A stretch of DNA of 64,000 nt from Ectocarpus siliculosus (taxonomy: Eukaryota; Sar; Phaeophyceae; Ectocarpales; Ectocarpaceae): positions 600,025-664,024 of the forward strand of contig FN649747.1 of the NCBI GenBank assembly GCA_000310025.1. The letters run 5' to 3'. The notes under the pieces are model-generated. The model searched no databases. It saw only the letters and a program-made list of their open reading frames with translations, and was not told the origin of the DNA. Below, in pieces: positions 46,701-57,039 of this stretch (within the stretch, counting starts at the first letter, position 1; each line of letters opens with the position of its first letter). Position numbers and translations under genes: made by a program.

Positions 46701-49700
46701 GCACATCGGGTGACCGGTATGGTAGGATGGGATGGGATGGAATGGAATGGGACGGAAACGAACGTGGAAACCGGAAAAATGTCAACAATCGTCGCATGAA
46801 ATGAATGCGCGCCCGTTTCTGGCGACGCATGTTCTGCCAGGTGTCGATACCGAACAGGAAGACAACAAAACAGATTTAATCATGCCTACTATCTACACCT
46901 GGAGATGGCCCATATCAAGCGGCCTTGCCACCGGTACCCTCAACAGGTGCGGCTCGGAGGAGGTTAACGCCGTGCGTTGCTCGATCAGGAGGTCATCTAG
47001 GCGCTCTACACGTACAACAGCGTCCCCGGAACCAAGCCTCTCCAACCATTTCCCCTTCAGGCCGAGCTGTACGACGCGGCGCGTACGGTGCTGATAGTTT
47101 TTCGAAGAGGGAGAACAAGGTAGAGGGGGGGAGAAGGTGTCAGCCGTAAGACCAAGCACTAAAGATGTTGGAGCAACCTGAATCAAACCAAAAATGGACG
47201 AGCCCTGATTGGTTGAAGGCTGGACGACTTTCTTGCAGATTTGCCGGCAACGCTCAATTTGCCGGCAACGCTCAATTCGTGATTGAGTGATCATGGAAAT
47301 CACCATCGGGAATTGCCATGCTCACAAAATTCCGAATAGTGTACCCCCCTCCCCCCTTCGGAGCCAATTATGATATTTGGCTAATATATTTCAGTCATCG
47401 CCGTCAATATTGCAGTCTATCCTGACAAAAAGCGTAGGCTGGTGAAACGTTACGATACTCACATCAATCAATTTCCCATCGTTGCGACATACCCCTAGCG
47501 GACAAAAATATCAAACAATTAACAGCACCGGAGCATCTGCTTCACATGTAGCATTTATGGCGCCGAAGGGAAAAGACACCAAACGAAACAATGGGGAACA
47601 ACATGTAAACGTGCATCTAAGCCCAAAACCCGACCCGACCACACAACCACGTCCACGTCACCTTCTCGCCGGAAGGAAGCCTTTCCGGCTCCCAGTGCAA
47701 GCGCACCCCGTCCGTCATCCTGCCGCTGTAGCTCGGCGATGCCAAGCTTTGCGATCGAGCCCTGCGCTCCGGTGCTCTCCCCCCCCCTTCCAGGCCCGCG
47801 CCTTCATCGAAGCCCCCACCCCCGCTCCCGCCTTCGCTCCTGCGCTCTCCCAAAGGATCACCTGCGCTTCCACCAAAGTAATATCTCGTTGATGGGTCGC
47901 CCGTAACTGCTCGACCGCGGGGAATGTTGTCGTCGTCTTCGTCATTCTCATTTCCTTGCGCCAGGCTGGCTTGTCCCTTCGACAGCAGAGCGGTGGACGT
48001 CGCAGCAGCAGCGGCAGCACGACGGGCATCGTCACGAGCGCCGTCGCCGCCACTGGCCCGTCCTCCTTCACTTTCCGACGCAGTGGCTTCCTGCTCTCGT
48101 CGCTGATGCTGCTGTCCGCTGACAGGGGACGCGGGGGGTGAACCGGCCACACTGTTTACGGGGGTGGGGAATCCCGAGGTCGGGGGGGATCGGCCGTCGT
48201 CGCCGCCGCTGTCGCTAGTCGGAAAGGGGGTCACGGCAAAGCTGCTGCGCCTTCCAATACCACCGCTTCCCTTGCGGCCGCCGCTGCTGCCATTGCCACC
48301 GCCGCCGCCGCCACAAGAGGGCCCAAACGTGTTGGAGCAAACCGCCATGCCGAAGCAGTCCTCGATGAACGAGCGCTTGACCCAAATTGCAAGGACGACT
48401 TCCCTGCCCTTTTTCGTGCCCCACTCCGACTTTCGCATCGCTGCTTTCGTCGGAAAGGACGACACCGTCACAGAGAGGTGCGTTGGACTTCAGGGGAGTG
48501 GCTCGGACGTGTTACGATGGCGTGGCGGACATAGGTGAATACCGGCCTCGCAGATTCTCTTTCAACCGCACAGCGTCAATTTTAAACCCGAAACGACGAC
48601 CTGCGCCGACATGTGATAACTACAATCACCTGCGCCGAGGTTAAAAAAAAAAAACATTCCGAAAAAGACCTCGTTATCAAGAAAAATGCTCTTCCGTAAC
48701 CCTATCGATGGCGGTATTGGTCTCTCTCTATGCGCCTCTCACTCCTTCCTCGTATCCTATGCCCTTTGTACCAGCCCCGTCTCTAGCGAACAATGCTGCC
48801 ATGCGATACTCTCAACCTAGACAAGTCTGCGCCTGGAAGCGAGTGCCACAATGACTATAATACTCACACACGAGGAACGAAGAGTCGAACCACATCATGC
48901 GCGTTCTGTCCTTCTCGTAGCACGGGCTCCCGCGGAAGCACTGCGTTGCCGTCGCATGCGGCCCGAGGTGCTCGCAGCATGCCCGGAAGAGCACCACCGT
49001 GTCTTTGTCGTGCTGCAATGTTGTGGCCAAACGCACAGGGGGGGGCAGGTGCGGGTTCCATAAGTCACGCTCGCACACCTTCTCCACGCGGATGGCGGCA
49101 CCCTGGTCGGACTACGCACATGGGGGAAGCTTGCGCGAGCTCTGCTCTGTTCTGCTAAACATGGCTCTGATGCTATCAGGTGGCATTGCTGCTCCATCAT
49201 CTCGTTCTCCCATTGTACTGGGTTGCCTTCTATGCAAACTCGCTTGCGTTGTGCGTGCATCGAGGTGAGATTTGCTAATACTATTGTTACACAGTAGCTG
49301 GATCACGGCGGTAACTCTTTGTGGAAGTCGTACTGCTGCTGTGTGCATAATGTGTGTATTGCTTTAGTTTGAACGTAAACAGACGCCCTCGGGCTACATG
49401 AAGAATACAACAGGACCACTACGTCTCGCTCACAAACTAGAGGAGAGCAAATGGAACGAACGCATCCGTGACGCAAGAAGCATGCGGCCCAGCAACATGC
49501 GATGCGATTCGGCAATGCATATGCACACTACTTGACATGCGTTACCCACAAACACACGACACACCTGACAGAAAACTTGGCGATAAGGCGCAGCCCAGTG
49601 TGCCTTCGCCTCGCTGAAGAGCTCCATCTGCAGCTTCAATTTCGGCTTGGCGGCTGTAGCAGAAGGCATGTTAACTGCTGCTGCTCCCTGGCGGAGGTTG

Positions 49701-49758
49701 GTGAAGATGTGATACAACACACCAGGTGCGCACCACAGGCGCGGTGTGTCTATCCGAT
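43728..49758 (-). CDS. FSH1/OVCA2-type serine hydrolase with long unrecognised N-terminal region (5' end unresolved)
   Basis: Nine exons join in phase: 49758-49565, 49102-48868, 48443-47662, 47090-46938, 46672-46580, 46374-45910, 45532-45359, 44671-44591 and 43946-43728, giving 797 residues from the first exon found. The last ~340 are an alpha/beta hydrolase of the FSH1 family: LRILCLHGYLQNSQ (oxyanion region), ELVYVDAPH, TWWR, the nucleophile elbow GFSQGAAMA, FGVFISGCY, the acid AIEDRFVP and the His in GRHCVP, where GGHFVP is usual. Family members are cytosolic or nuclear esterases. A ~110-residue Ala/Ser/Gly insert follows VDAPH. The N-terminal ~400 residues (WCAPGVLYHIFTNL, VVLFRACCEHLG, EVVLAIWVKRSFIEDCF, then a Ser/Gly low-complexity stretch) match nothing I recognise. 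The first exon must end in phase 1 and was not found. Two adjacent genes instead of one fusion remain possible. Confidence 0.72.
47241..47276. repeat. 18-bp tandem duplication
   Basis: TTGCCGGCAACGCTCAAT occurs twice head to tail within an intron of the FSH1-domain gene. It is perfect, so it is recent. Confidence 0.95.
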
Positions 49759-50185
49759 CTAGCTTACGAATGCAGGCTCGTTTCGTTGGTTCTATCTCTT
49801 CACAGAGTATGTTTCGTTTGCGTTCCGCACAGAGCGACCGGACAGGCACGACACTCGGCTAGACGGCACTACTGCTGTAGCAGCACAGCTTTCAGCAGCC
49901 CTCCCCTTGCCAGCTCGCCAAGCACGCGGCGGAACTTTCAAACAAACTTCTTGTACATCCTTTGTATCCCAGCTGCCGTTCCCCCAACTCTCGTTGTCAA
50001 TGTCGTTGTCGTTGCAACTCGTTCGTCCTTGCATTGCAACCTGTAATAGTTTAGTAGTTGTGAGACGCTCGTTGGGAACAGTATCGTCACGCAACCCTCG
50101 TCTTGAGTAACACTTTCCCACGGGAACCTCGAGGACCACCACAGCTGAACCCGTGAAAGCGATAAGGAGTAAGGTAGAGAGAGAG

Positions 50186-50468
50186 ATGGACTCGGGCTTG
50201 GAAGAGGAAATCGCACGCCTCAGCAGGGCCCCCGCAGGTGGTGGGGGCAGCAGCGGGGACGGCGGACGCTCGGAACCAATCCACCCTCCGGGTGCTCCGG
50301 CTGCCCTCTCGACGCCCATCGTCCAGCCCCAGAGCGGCCGCCTGGCGGCGGGAGGCGCGGATGGGGGTACTGCAGTGCATCCCCCGCGTCTTCGCAGGGG
50401 CAGTTCGTCGGGGTCGAATTCTGGAAACAACCTCAGGTCGCCGCATAGGAGCGGCTTGGTGTCCGGAG
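50186..50468 (+). CDS. candidate first exon, unrecognised (doubtful)
   Basis: ATG at 50186 follows a purine-rich leader (GGTAGAGAGAGAG) and opens MDSGLEEEIARLSRAP, then a Gly/Ser/Pro-rich stretch, with a GTGTAC donor at about 50469. No downstream exon could be linked before the gap at 51314. The opposite strand over the same bases is also open and carries a hydrophobic segment (STLLLIAFTGSAVVVLEV) that might be part of the FSH1-domain gene's missing 5' end. The strand is therefore undecided. Confidence 0.22.
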
Positions 50469-50958
50469 GTGTGTACCTTGCCGGGGGGGTTACAGGTGCC
50501 TCGTATTTGGGATGGGTTTGGAATTTACGCAAAGGAGTAGAACACGCACGAGTAGCACGACTTCAGAGGAAGCTGTTAAAGAAGTCAGGAGGAGCTCTGG
50601 GTTTTACGCTTCACTCGGTGTGCGTAGAATCGACGTTCAAGAAGATTACTTCCGTTTTGAACAGCAGCTATCCGACTACAGCAGTTATGTACGTAGCAGT
50701 TATTCCGTCTCTTTTTGCGTCGAGGCGGGCGGATATCCTTACCGCTGAGGTGTGGATCGGGCCTGCATTTTCAGTTATTTCAGGAATGTCTTCGCCACCC
50801 CATTTCAGCCATTGGATGACCGTCTGAATGCTGTGAAATGATACTTTATTTTTTTTCCCGCTGTGGGAATACATCCGCAACAAGAAGGCCTGGTCCACAT
50901 GATAAACTGGGAGGATGGGCGGAGCGGGGCGCCACAATATTTGGGGCCGGGGAGGGGA

Positions 50959-51090
50959 GGGGGGGGGGGTGTACTCATAGTCGTGCATGCCGTAGTCGTT
51001 TGACCATTGACCTCGCATCCCTACAAAGCCGGGACGGAGCACGCCGGGTTCTCACCGGACCAGGCTCTCACATCACCAAGCGCGAAGCGC
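50959..51090 (-). repeat. short interspersed repeat sharing the LINE 3' end
   Basis: An 11-G run (oligo-C on the element strand) is followed by GTACTCATAG, GCATGCCGTAGTCGTTTGAC and CATTGACCTCGCATCCC, matching the 3' terminus of the LINE at 34294. The sequence continues with CGGGTTCTCACCGGACCAGGCT, which is shared with 23246-23345 but not with the LINE. There is no coding capacity. A SINE borrowing the LINE tail, or a severely truncated LINE subfamily, would both fit. Confidence 0.6.
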
Positions 51091-51313
51091 CGTGAGGTAT
51101 TTGGCGAGTCGCATGAAGGGTGAGCTGCCATCCTGCTAAGGGTGTTCGGCATCTTGTGCTTACTTCCTTGCGTACGGATGACAGCTACGTATGACTTAAT
51201 TTATTTTCTGGTGCTTTCACTTCCAGAGACAGTTGTAAGCACTGTGTAACTGTCTCGAGGATGCTTGACCATTTTAACACAACGTGGTGCGATCATCCCC
51301 CGTTGCGCGGAGT

Positions 51314-51413
51314 NNNNNNNNNNNNNNNNNNNNNNNNNNNNNNNNNNNNNNNNNNNNNNNNNNNNNNNNNNNNNNNNNNNNNNNNNNNNNNNNNNNNNNN
51401 NNNNNNNNNNNNN
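51314..51413. other. assembly gap (100 N)
   Basis: Exactly 100 N, so the size is nominal. It is followed at once by AAGGGGA and a 16-G run, again a G-tract at a contig edge. Confidence 0.99.
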
Positions 51414-51420
51414 AAGGGGA

Positions 51421-51580
51421 GGGGGGGGGGGGGGGGCGTCCTTTGAGTGCCTTGGGCGTCAACCGCTTTCCAACACGTGCATATTACGCTCTTGTCGTCT
51501 TCCGTTGCCGCGTTCTAATCTGCAGCGTGCGGCATGTCCGAAGGCCGTGCTTTGAATCACCTCGGTACCCCGCGTAATTT
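51421..51580 (-). repeat. probable further oligo-C-tailed repeat
   Basis: The 16-G run at 51421-51436 is followed by CGTCCTTTGAGTGCCTTGGGC, in the same arrangement as the LINE ends (G-run, then CGTnCT). Beyond the first bases it does not resemble the other copies, so it would be another family or subfamily. Its left boundary is hidden by the gap and its right boundary is uncertain. Confidence 0.35.
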
Positions 51581-51913
51581 GATCCGATGGCGCTGTTCGT
51601 AGATGTGCATATGCTACCAGCCCTCTCCACCCCACCCCCCCCCCCCGAAATCCATCAAAATGTTGGCCGCCACGACGCCAGCTGCCGACGAACCTGCGAT
51701 GTCCTATCCCGGGAAGGGCGCAGCGTTGGTTGCGCGACCTGCTTGCCGAGAGCAGTTCTGCCCCCATCTCACTCTCCTCCACAACCACCCACTCGGCTCG
51801 AAACTTCCCCCTCAAATCGGTCGACCTTCTGTTCCTCGTTGCTTCTCCTCTCGCTTAATCGAATCAATCAACAATCAGCCGTCTTAGCGGGTAACAGCAT
51901 CAGCGACCTCCAG

Positions 51914-54900
51914 ATGCCGGCAGGCAGCAGCGGCAGCCCAGAACAACCGCGACGGCTAGGTGGAGGCTCGGGGGACGTGGGAGCGGCGGCGAGGGCGTCG
52001 TCGAACGGCGGAGCGTCGGCGGCACCACCCCAACGAAGACCATCCGCCAACGGGGAAAAAATGGCGGGGCCGGCGTCTTCCCGACCAGCCTTGAACGCGG
52101 AAAAGATGGCCGGGCCGTCTTCCTCCCGCCCCATCTTTGTAAACGGAGAGAAGGTGGCCGGGTTCGGAGGGGCGGCGACAGCAGCAGGAGCAGGAGCAGG
52201 AGCAGCAGCAGCGGCAGGGGGAAAGGGTGCGAAGGGGGTCACTAGCAAGCAGGAGGAGGCGTGGAAAAAGTCTGAGGCAGCGCTCAAGAAGAAGGAGCAG
52301 TCGGTGCGGAACGCGCTCAAGGAGAAGCAGCGGACGCTGCAGCAGGTGGGTTTGTTCGTTGCGGGGCGGGGGGTTGTGTTGACGGCAGGGCGCGGGTATG
52401 TACCGTAGGTCAAACAAGATACCACACCCCATGGACCGATTTTCAAAGCTCGATGACTCCACATGGCGGTACCCAAAATGGCGGCGTTGGAAGCGTCTCA
52501 TCGGAATCTTTCAAGAAAACACACACGTGTCGTTTGATTTTGGCATCCTCTTCGTCCTGGCGTACTCGAGCTGTGAAAATCGGTCGGGGGTGTGTGGTAT
52601 CTTGCGTCACCTATGGTATGTCGTTTCGCCGGCGCTTGCGGTGTCCCGTGAGCGTTCTGGGATATCAAGGATGACCTGCGTGATGGGCTGCCGACGAGAT
52701 TGACGAGGTGGCGCCCTCGACGTGGGCACGACCGGACCCCAAACCTTCCCCTACTTCTGTGGCGTCTGCGCCCATAGGCATGTTTTAGGCTGAGTACCGT
52801 CGCTGTAAGATTCAGCGCAAATTGCAGAAGGCACGCCGGGATAAGGTGTTAATGCCGCGTACTGGACTTCGCATCTCGATTTGCTGGTTCTGGATGGTTT
52901 GGCTACGGTCTGCGTTAGCCTTAATGAGCTACGAGCCGAGGCTCTACAAAAATTTTCCTGGAAGGGTGGTTTGGGACATGCATAGCTATCTGTGCGTGTC
53001 TCGAATTGCTTCGTTTTTTCAGCACTTGCTTCCGTCTCCCCTTGGCTTATTAGCCCTGGGGTGCCTTTTTCTTGGCCTTGTTTCGCTTCACCCTCTACCC
53101 TCGCCCTACCTCCACGCGGTCGCTTTTCGTCCGTCGGCGGCGCAAAACCAACCGATGGCACAAACACGCCGGCCTTGCAGGAATCGCTGCTGCTTGCTAC
53201 GGTGGATAGGGAGTTGGCGCAGCTCGCCTTGAGCCACCAGACAGAGGTTAACGATCTCAGAAAAACGTGAGCGGTATGCATGGCGTTGAGAACAGGCGGG
53301 ATAGGGGGCTGATAGAGGGAGGAAGTGGGGTGCAAGAGGGGAAAGGGGGGAGGGTCGCAGGTTGAAAAGAGGGGACAGAGGAACATGCGACGGAGGGGCC
53401 GAGGTGACGTAGTTAGGGCACGGCGTGAGCGAAACGACAGAGCGGAGCGAACACCAATTTTGTTGTTTTGATGTCACGGTTTCGGCTTCCACTTGTGGTC
53501 ACACATGACATGTTTTGCTGTCGCACCGGAAAAATGCCGGTTGGGAAGAACGTTGTGCACCTCAATCTCGAGAGCCTGCTCGGTGTCCGGAAAAAGAGGA
53601 ATGGCTCCCAACCGGCTGTGCTTCTTACAAGCAAGCGACAGCAGTTGCATCGATGTCACGGGCTTGTATCTCTTGTCGCTCGCGAAGTGAAAAAATAGAA
53701 GCAAAGCGAGGCGAGGTGCACTAGAAGTCAATCTTGGGCGACAACACCCGCAGCACGCGCATCTCGTTAATGGGGGATGGAAGAAAAGAGCATCATTGTC
53801 GTAGTCGGTGGCACAGTGCGCTACTCTCGTTCGTTCCGGCAAGAATGCGAAATACTAATACTTGTATAGCTACCTGACGGAAATCCCCTAAAGGGGATTA
53901 GGGACGTGGAATTGGGCCCGCACCCTGTTGGGCATACCGCGCTGCACAAGCAACGAATGCCATTCCAACATCAGATGAGGCACCACAACACAGGACCACG
54001 CACGCAACCTAGGCGCCCTTCACGAAGGCCCCATCAAATTTGTCGCCTTGTGCTTGTCCGCCGGTCCGGTGGCATTCTTGCTTGCATCCGGTCTTGAGTC
54101 TCCTCATATGTAGTGTACTCGGTTGCGCTGGCGAAGACAGTAGCAGTAAGCAAGCAAAGTGATAGATTGTTCCAGTCCCCAGGCGAACTCAATGTTTTGT
54201 ACTCGCACCACCCACAGTTTTGCGCCTCGTCGACTGCTACACGCGCTGCGCTTTACTGCGAGCCGGCAGCACAAGTATATTTCCACAGCGACAGCAGGAT
54301 AATCATCCTTTATGGCCCCACCGAGCCCCCTCGCGTTTCTTTTCTTTTCTCTTCTTTCTCGGTGTGGCCGGCGGCCCCGCAGGCTGGAGGTGGTGGACAG
54401 GGAGCTGGCATTCCTGGATCGCGATGCTCAGAAAAAACTAGAGGCGTTTGAAAAGGCTCGCACGGTGAGGAACTGCAGAAATAGTTCTGGGATTCAGGCG
54501 CCCGAATCGTGCATGAACCTGGTGCCGCCGTGAGGCCGGGGCGAGGCCGGGGCGGGTTGAGGACCGTGATTGGTGTGGCCTCTGCAATGTACCTCTTTCT
54601 CTGACGACAACCTTCTGTTTACTGGGTGGAAGCGGCATTGCATCGAATAGTTGTGTGGTGTTTTTATGTGCCTACACGTCGATAAGCGAAGCCCTCTTTC
54701 GGAGCATTTTGTGCTCCAAGTGTGTTTTGAGTGTTTGAGTGTGTGTCAAACCTTGTCGAAAACGGCTGGACGTGATTGTCGTTCTTTGTGTACTGGGTGG
54801 AAACAGCACTGCATCGAATTAAACCTGTGCGTTTTTTTTATGTGCCTTCGTGATTTATGCCGACGTTGCTGTCGGCAACGGTCATTGGCAAACATCCCCG

Positions 54901-55219
54901 ACCTTGCGTCTCGTCTGTTTTTCGTGCGTTCAATGTATACGTAAGTCGATTGCTGTCTGCAGCAGTTGCCAGTGAGAATCACGGCACGTCACTCCACGCT
55001 TAACTTGAGTCGACCCCGCGTGTTTGTTTTTTTTTTTTTCAGGCGCTGTCAGCGAAAGTCAAGGAGAAGACCGGCATCACCTCTCGCTTGACGGAGCTCA
55101 TCATGGCCAGCGAGAAGCAGAGAGACGCGAAGCTCAACGAGATCATGAAGAAGATGTCGACCGACGGAGCCGGTCCAGTCGGCGGCCCTGCGGGTGGGCG
55201 AGGGGGCGCGGCGCGCTAG
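51914..55219 (+). CDS. coiled-coil protein, RAB6-interacting golgin (GORAB)-like
   Basis: Four exons in phase: 51914-52345, 53181-53266, 54383-54464 and 55043-55219, giving 258 residues. Residues 1-95 are disordered and carry two similar short repeats (NGEKMAGPASSRP, NAEKMAGPSSSRP) and an Ala-rich stretch. Residues ~98-240 are a nearly continuous coiled coil: KKSEAALKKKEQSVRNALKEK, VDRELAQLALSH, VVDRELAFLDRDAQ. It ends KVKEKTGITSRLTELIMASE followed by R-D-A-K-L-N-E-I-M. The last part follows the order seen in GORAB (K..KTEIKEQLTEHL...E.RKAKKLEELM, from memory), a Golgi scaffold acting with Rab6 and COPI. Coiled coils often match by composition, so the name is tentative. The C-terminus is Gly/Ala/Arg-rich. 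Intron 1 contains a MITE. Confidence 0.6.
52408..52611. mobile_element. MITE with ~50-bp terminal inverted repeats, copy 2
   Basis: It starts GGTCAAACAAGATACCACACC and ends GGTATCTTGCGTCACC, imperfect inverted complements that extend through GACCGATTTTCA and AGCTCGA. TA flanks both ends (52406-52407 and 52612-52613), a TA target duplication. The length is 204 bases, without coding capacity. It matches the copy at 12474-12669 at both ends and in an internal CGTGTCGTTTGAT stretch. It lies in intron 1 of the GORAB-like gene, 62 bases after the donor. Confidence 0.82.
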
Positions 55220-57039
55220 CTCTTATCATAGAGTTTTGTTGACAATACCGGGGTCTTTCTGACTCCCGCCTCACTCCTTGTATGCTGTGCTGCTGCTCCC
55301 GTGCCCTGTTGTTTTACGTTGCTGGATCGGGTTGGTGTTTTTGTTGCACACTCCTGGGCTGGTTGGTTGAGCCTTGGACCTAAAAAAAGAAGATTTCGGC
55401 TGGCTTGTTGTTATGTTTTTTTTTTTGTTTTAGTCGTCGTCTTGCCTTCTTAGTTTTGTGTGCTTTATGTTGCATTTTTTTTCATTCCTGGAAATCATCA
55501 TCAAGCGTGCGCCAGTTGAGTACGTATCATTCAGAACTATCGTGCTGTCATCGGCCCGACCCGCCCACGGTGTGGTTTTGCATGCAGCACGCTTGCTCCC
55601 GTACTCCTCGCTCTGCAAACTGCGATTTGACCTTGGGGTGTTTTTTTTTGCGTTTCATGCGAGATGGACGCCCAGGTGGAGAGGCAATCAGGCCTTGCCT
55701 CATTCTGTACTTTTTTTTTTTTTTTGTGACGCTGACTTGTTACATCCCAAGAATTGGTTCAGTTCTACAACAGACGAGATTAGCAGGTATCGAAATCATT
55801 GCACGACCTCCTGATGCCGCTGCTTGGACCGAGACCCCGCAATGCCGGGTACAACCCCCAGCGTTTGAAGGTCGTCAAAGGCGAGGGAAGACATGCCTCT
55901 GCCCGCCGCCGGCCCAAGCCGCTACCACCGCTCCTTGGCGTGTGTTGTCTGGTTCGTACGAGGGCCCTTCCTCAGTTTTACGTTTGTTCTTTTCGCCCGG
56001 ATGAGGTGGTGGTGGTATTTTTTTCGCGTGGCAACAGCGGTGCCCATGGCGTTTGTGGCGTTCAGCATTCCTGCACACCGATGGTAGTAGCGGTGACGGT
56101 GATCCTGTTGATTTTCCATTGACATTTGGTCCTTCTCTGGGGCACCGCAGAAGATGCTTCATCCCTCAGCCCTACCAACCTGTACGGGTTCGCGAAAATT
56201 GTCTCCCACACAGACCCCTTGCAATGCGAGACCAAACATGATGCAGCTGAAAAGAGTTTGATAATTGGAAGACCAACTACGAAGTAAACAGGGCCGCCCT
56301 CTCACTCTTTGTCTAGGATAACAAACAATCACCGGCATGTGAGAGCTGGAACGTCTACTTCAGCGTTTCCATGGTGTACAGCACCAGCCTTGTTAGATGT
56401 ATCGCAAGCCGACTGCTGAAAAAAAATCTCGTCGCCCCATGCAAAAACAGCACCACCCGTGTCCCACCTGTACAGTATCTAAGTATACAGAACGGAGGAA
56501 AGAAACGTACCAAGCCCAGTTGGGGTCACACGTGTTTCTTTGAGGTTGGTATCAAGGGCTTTGCTAACTCCTCCCACGGGCAGGTGGTCAAGGTTCGCAA
56601 GTCGCACTTGTCGACAGCGACATGCCTGACCACCGCCGTGACCCCGCGTTGCTTTACGTGCAAGCGTATCCCCTCGCAAAACCTGCGAAAACATAAACAC
56701 GCAAACAAACCCCGGGCCGCGAGCCACCACGCGCTCTTCTCGACCTCGTCGCTGTTCATGTGGTGACTTACTCGCGCACTCCACTGCCCTCGATCATTTG
56801 TTTTTCAGGATGGACGCGCCCACCACCAGTCGCGCTATGCCTAATGTTCTAAAACTCAACAAAACTCTCATCGGCTCAATCAGTAAGCGCAGCACCGGAG
56901 AGCTTCCACGTGTCCCGAACCCCACCTCCACCGTCGCCTCCAAAAATAGGAAACGCGCCCACAGGATTCCTTTCGCGAGCAGGTTGGTGCGCTTGCTGCT
57001 GCTTCTACATATTAATAGTGCATGTATGTTTTCAACAGC
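55220..57039. other. intergenic; one doubtful minus-strand frame
   Basis: The left part is the 3' flank of the GORAB-like gene (T-rich tracts at about 55413-55430 and 55710-55728). A minus-strand frame at 56759-56526 starts with ATG and reads 77 residues with balanced composition (MNSDEVEKSAWWLAARG ... HVAVDKCDLRTLTTC). It might be an exon of an unknown gene, but no partner exons were found. Nothing else was recognised. Confidence 0.35.

Noticed and set aside
47617-48152. Frames on the + strand opposite the FSH1-gene exon
   Set aside because: The minus-strand frame is phase-linked to exons on both sides; the + frames are GC-driven shadows without partners.
50970-51090. RNA polymerase III B-box in the short LINE-tail-like repeat
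   Set aside because: GGGTTCTCACC resembles a B-box only on the strand opposite to the LINE-tail orientation, so it does not fit a normal SINE layout.
55875-56162. Minus-strand Pro/Lys-rich frame in the intergenic region
   Set aside because: Low-complexity composition, no splice partners and no domain.
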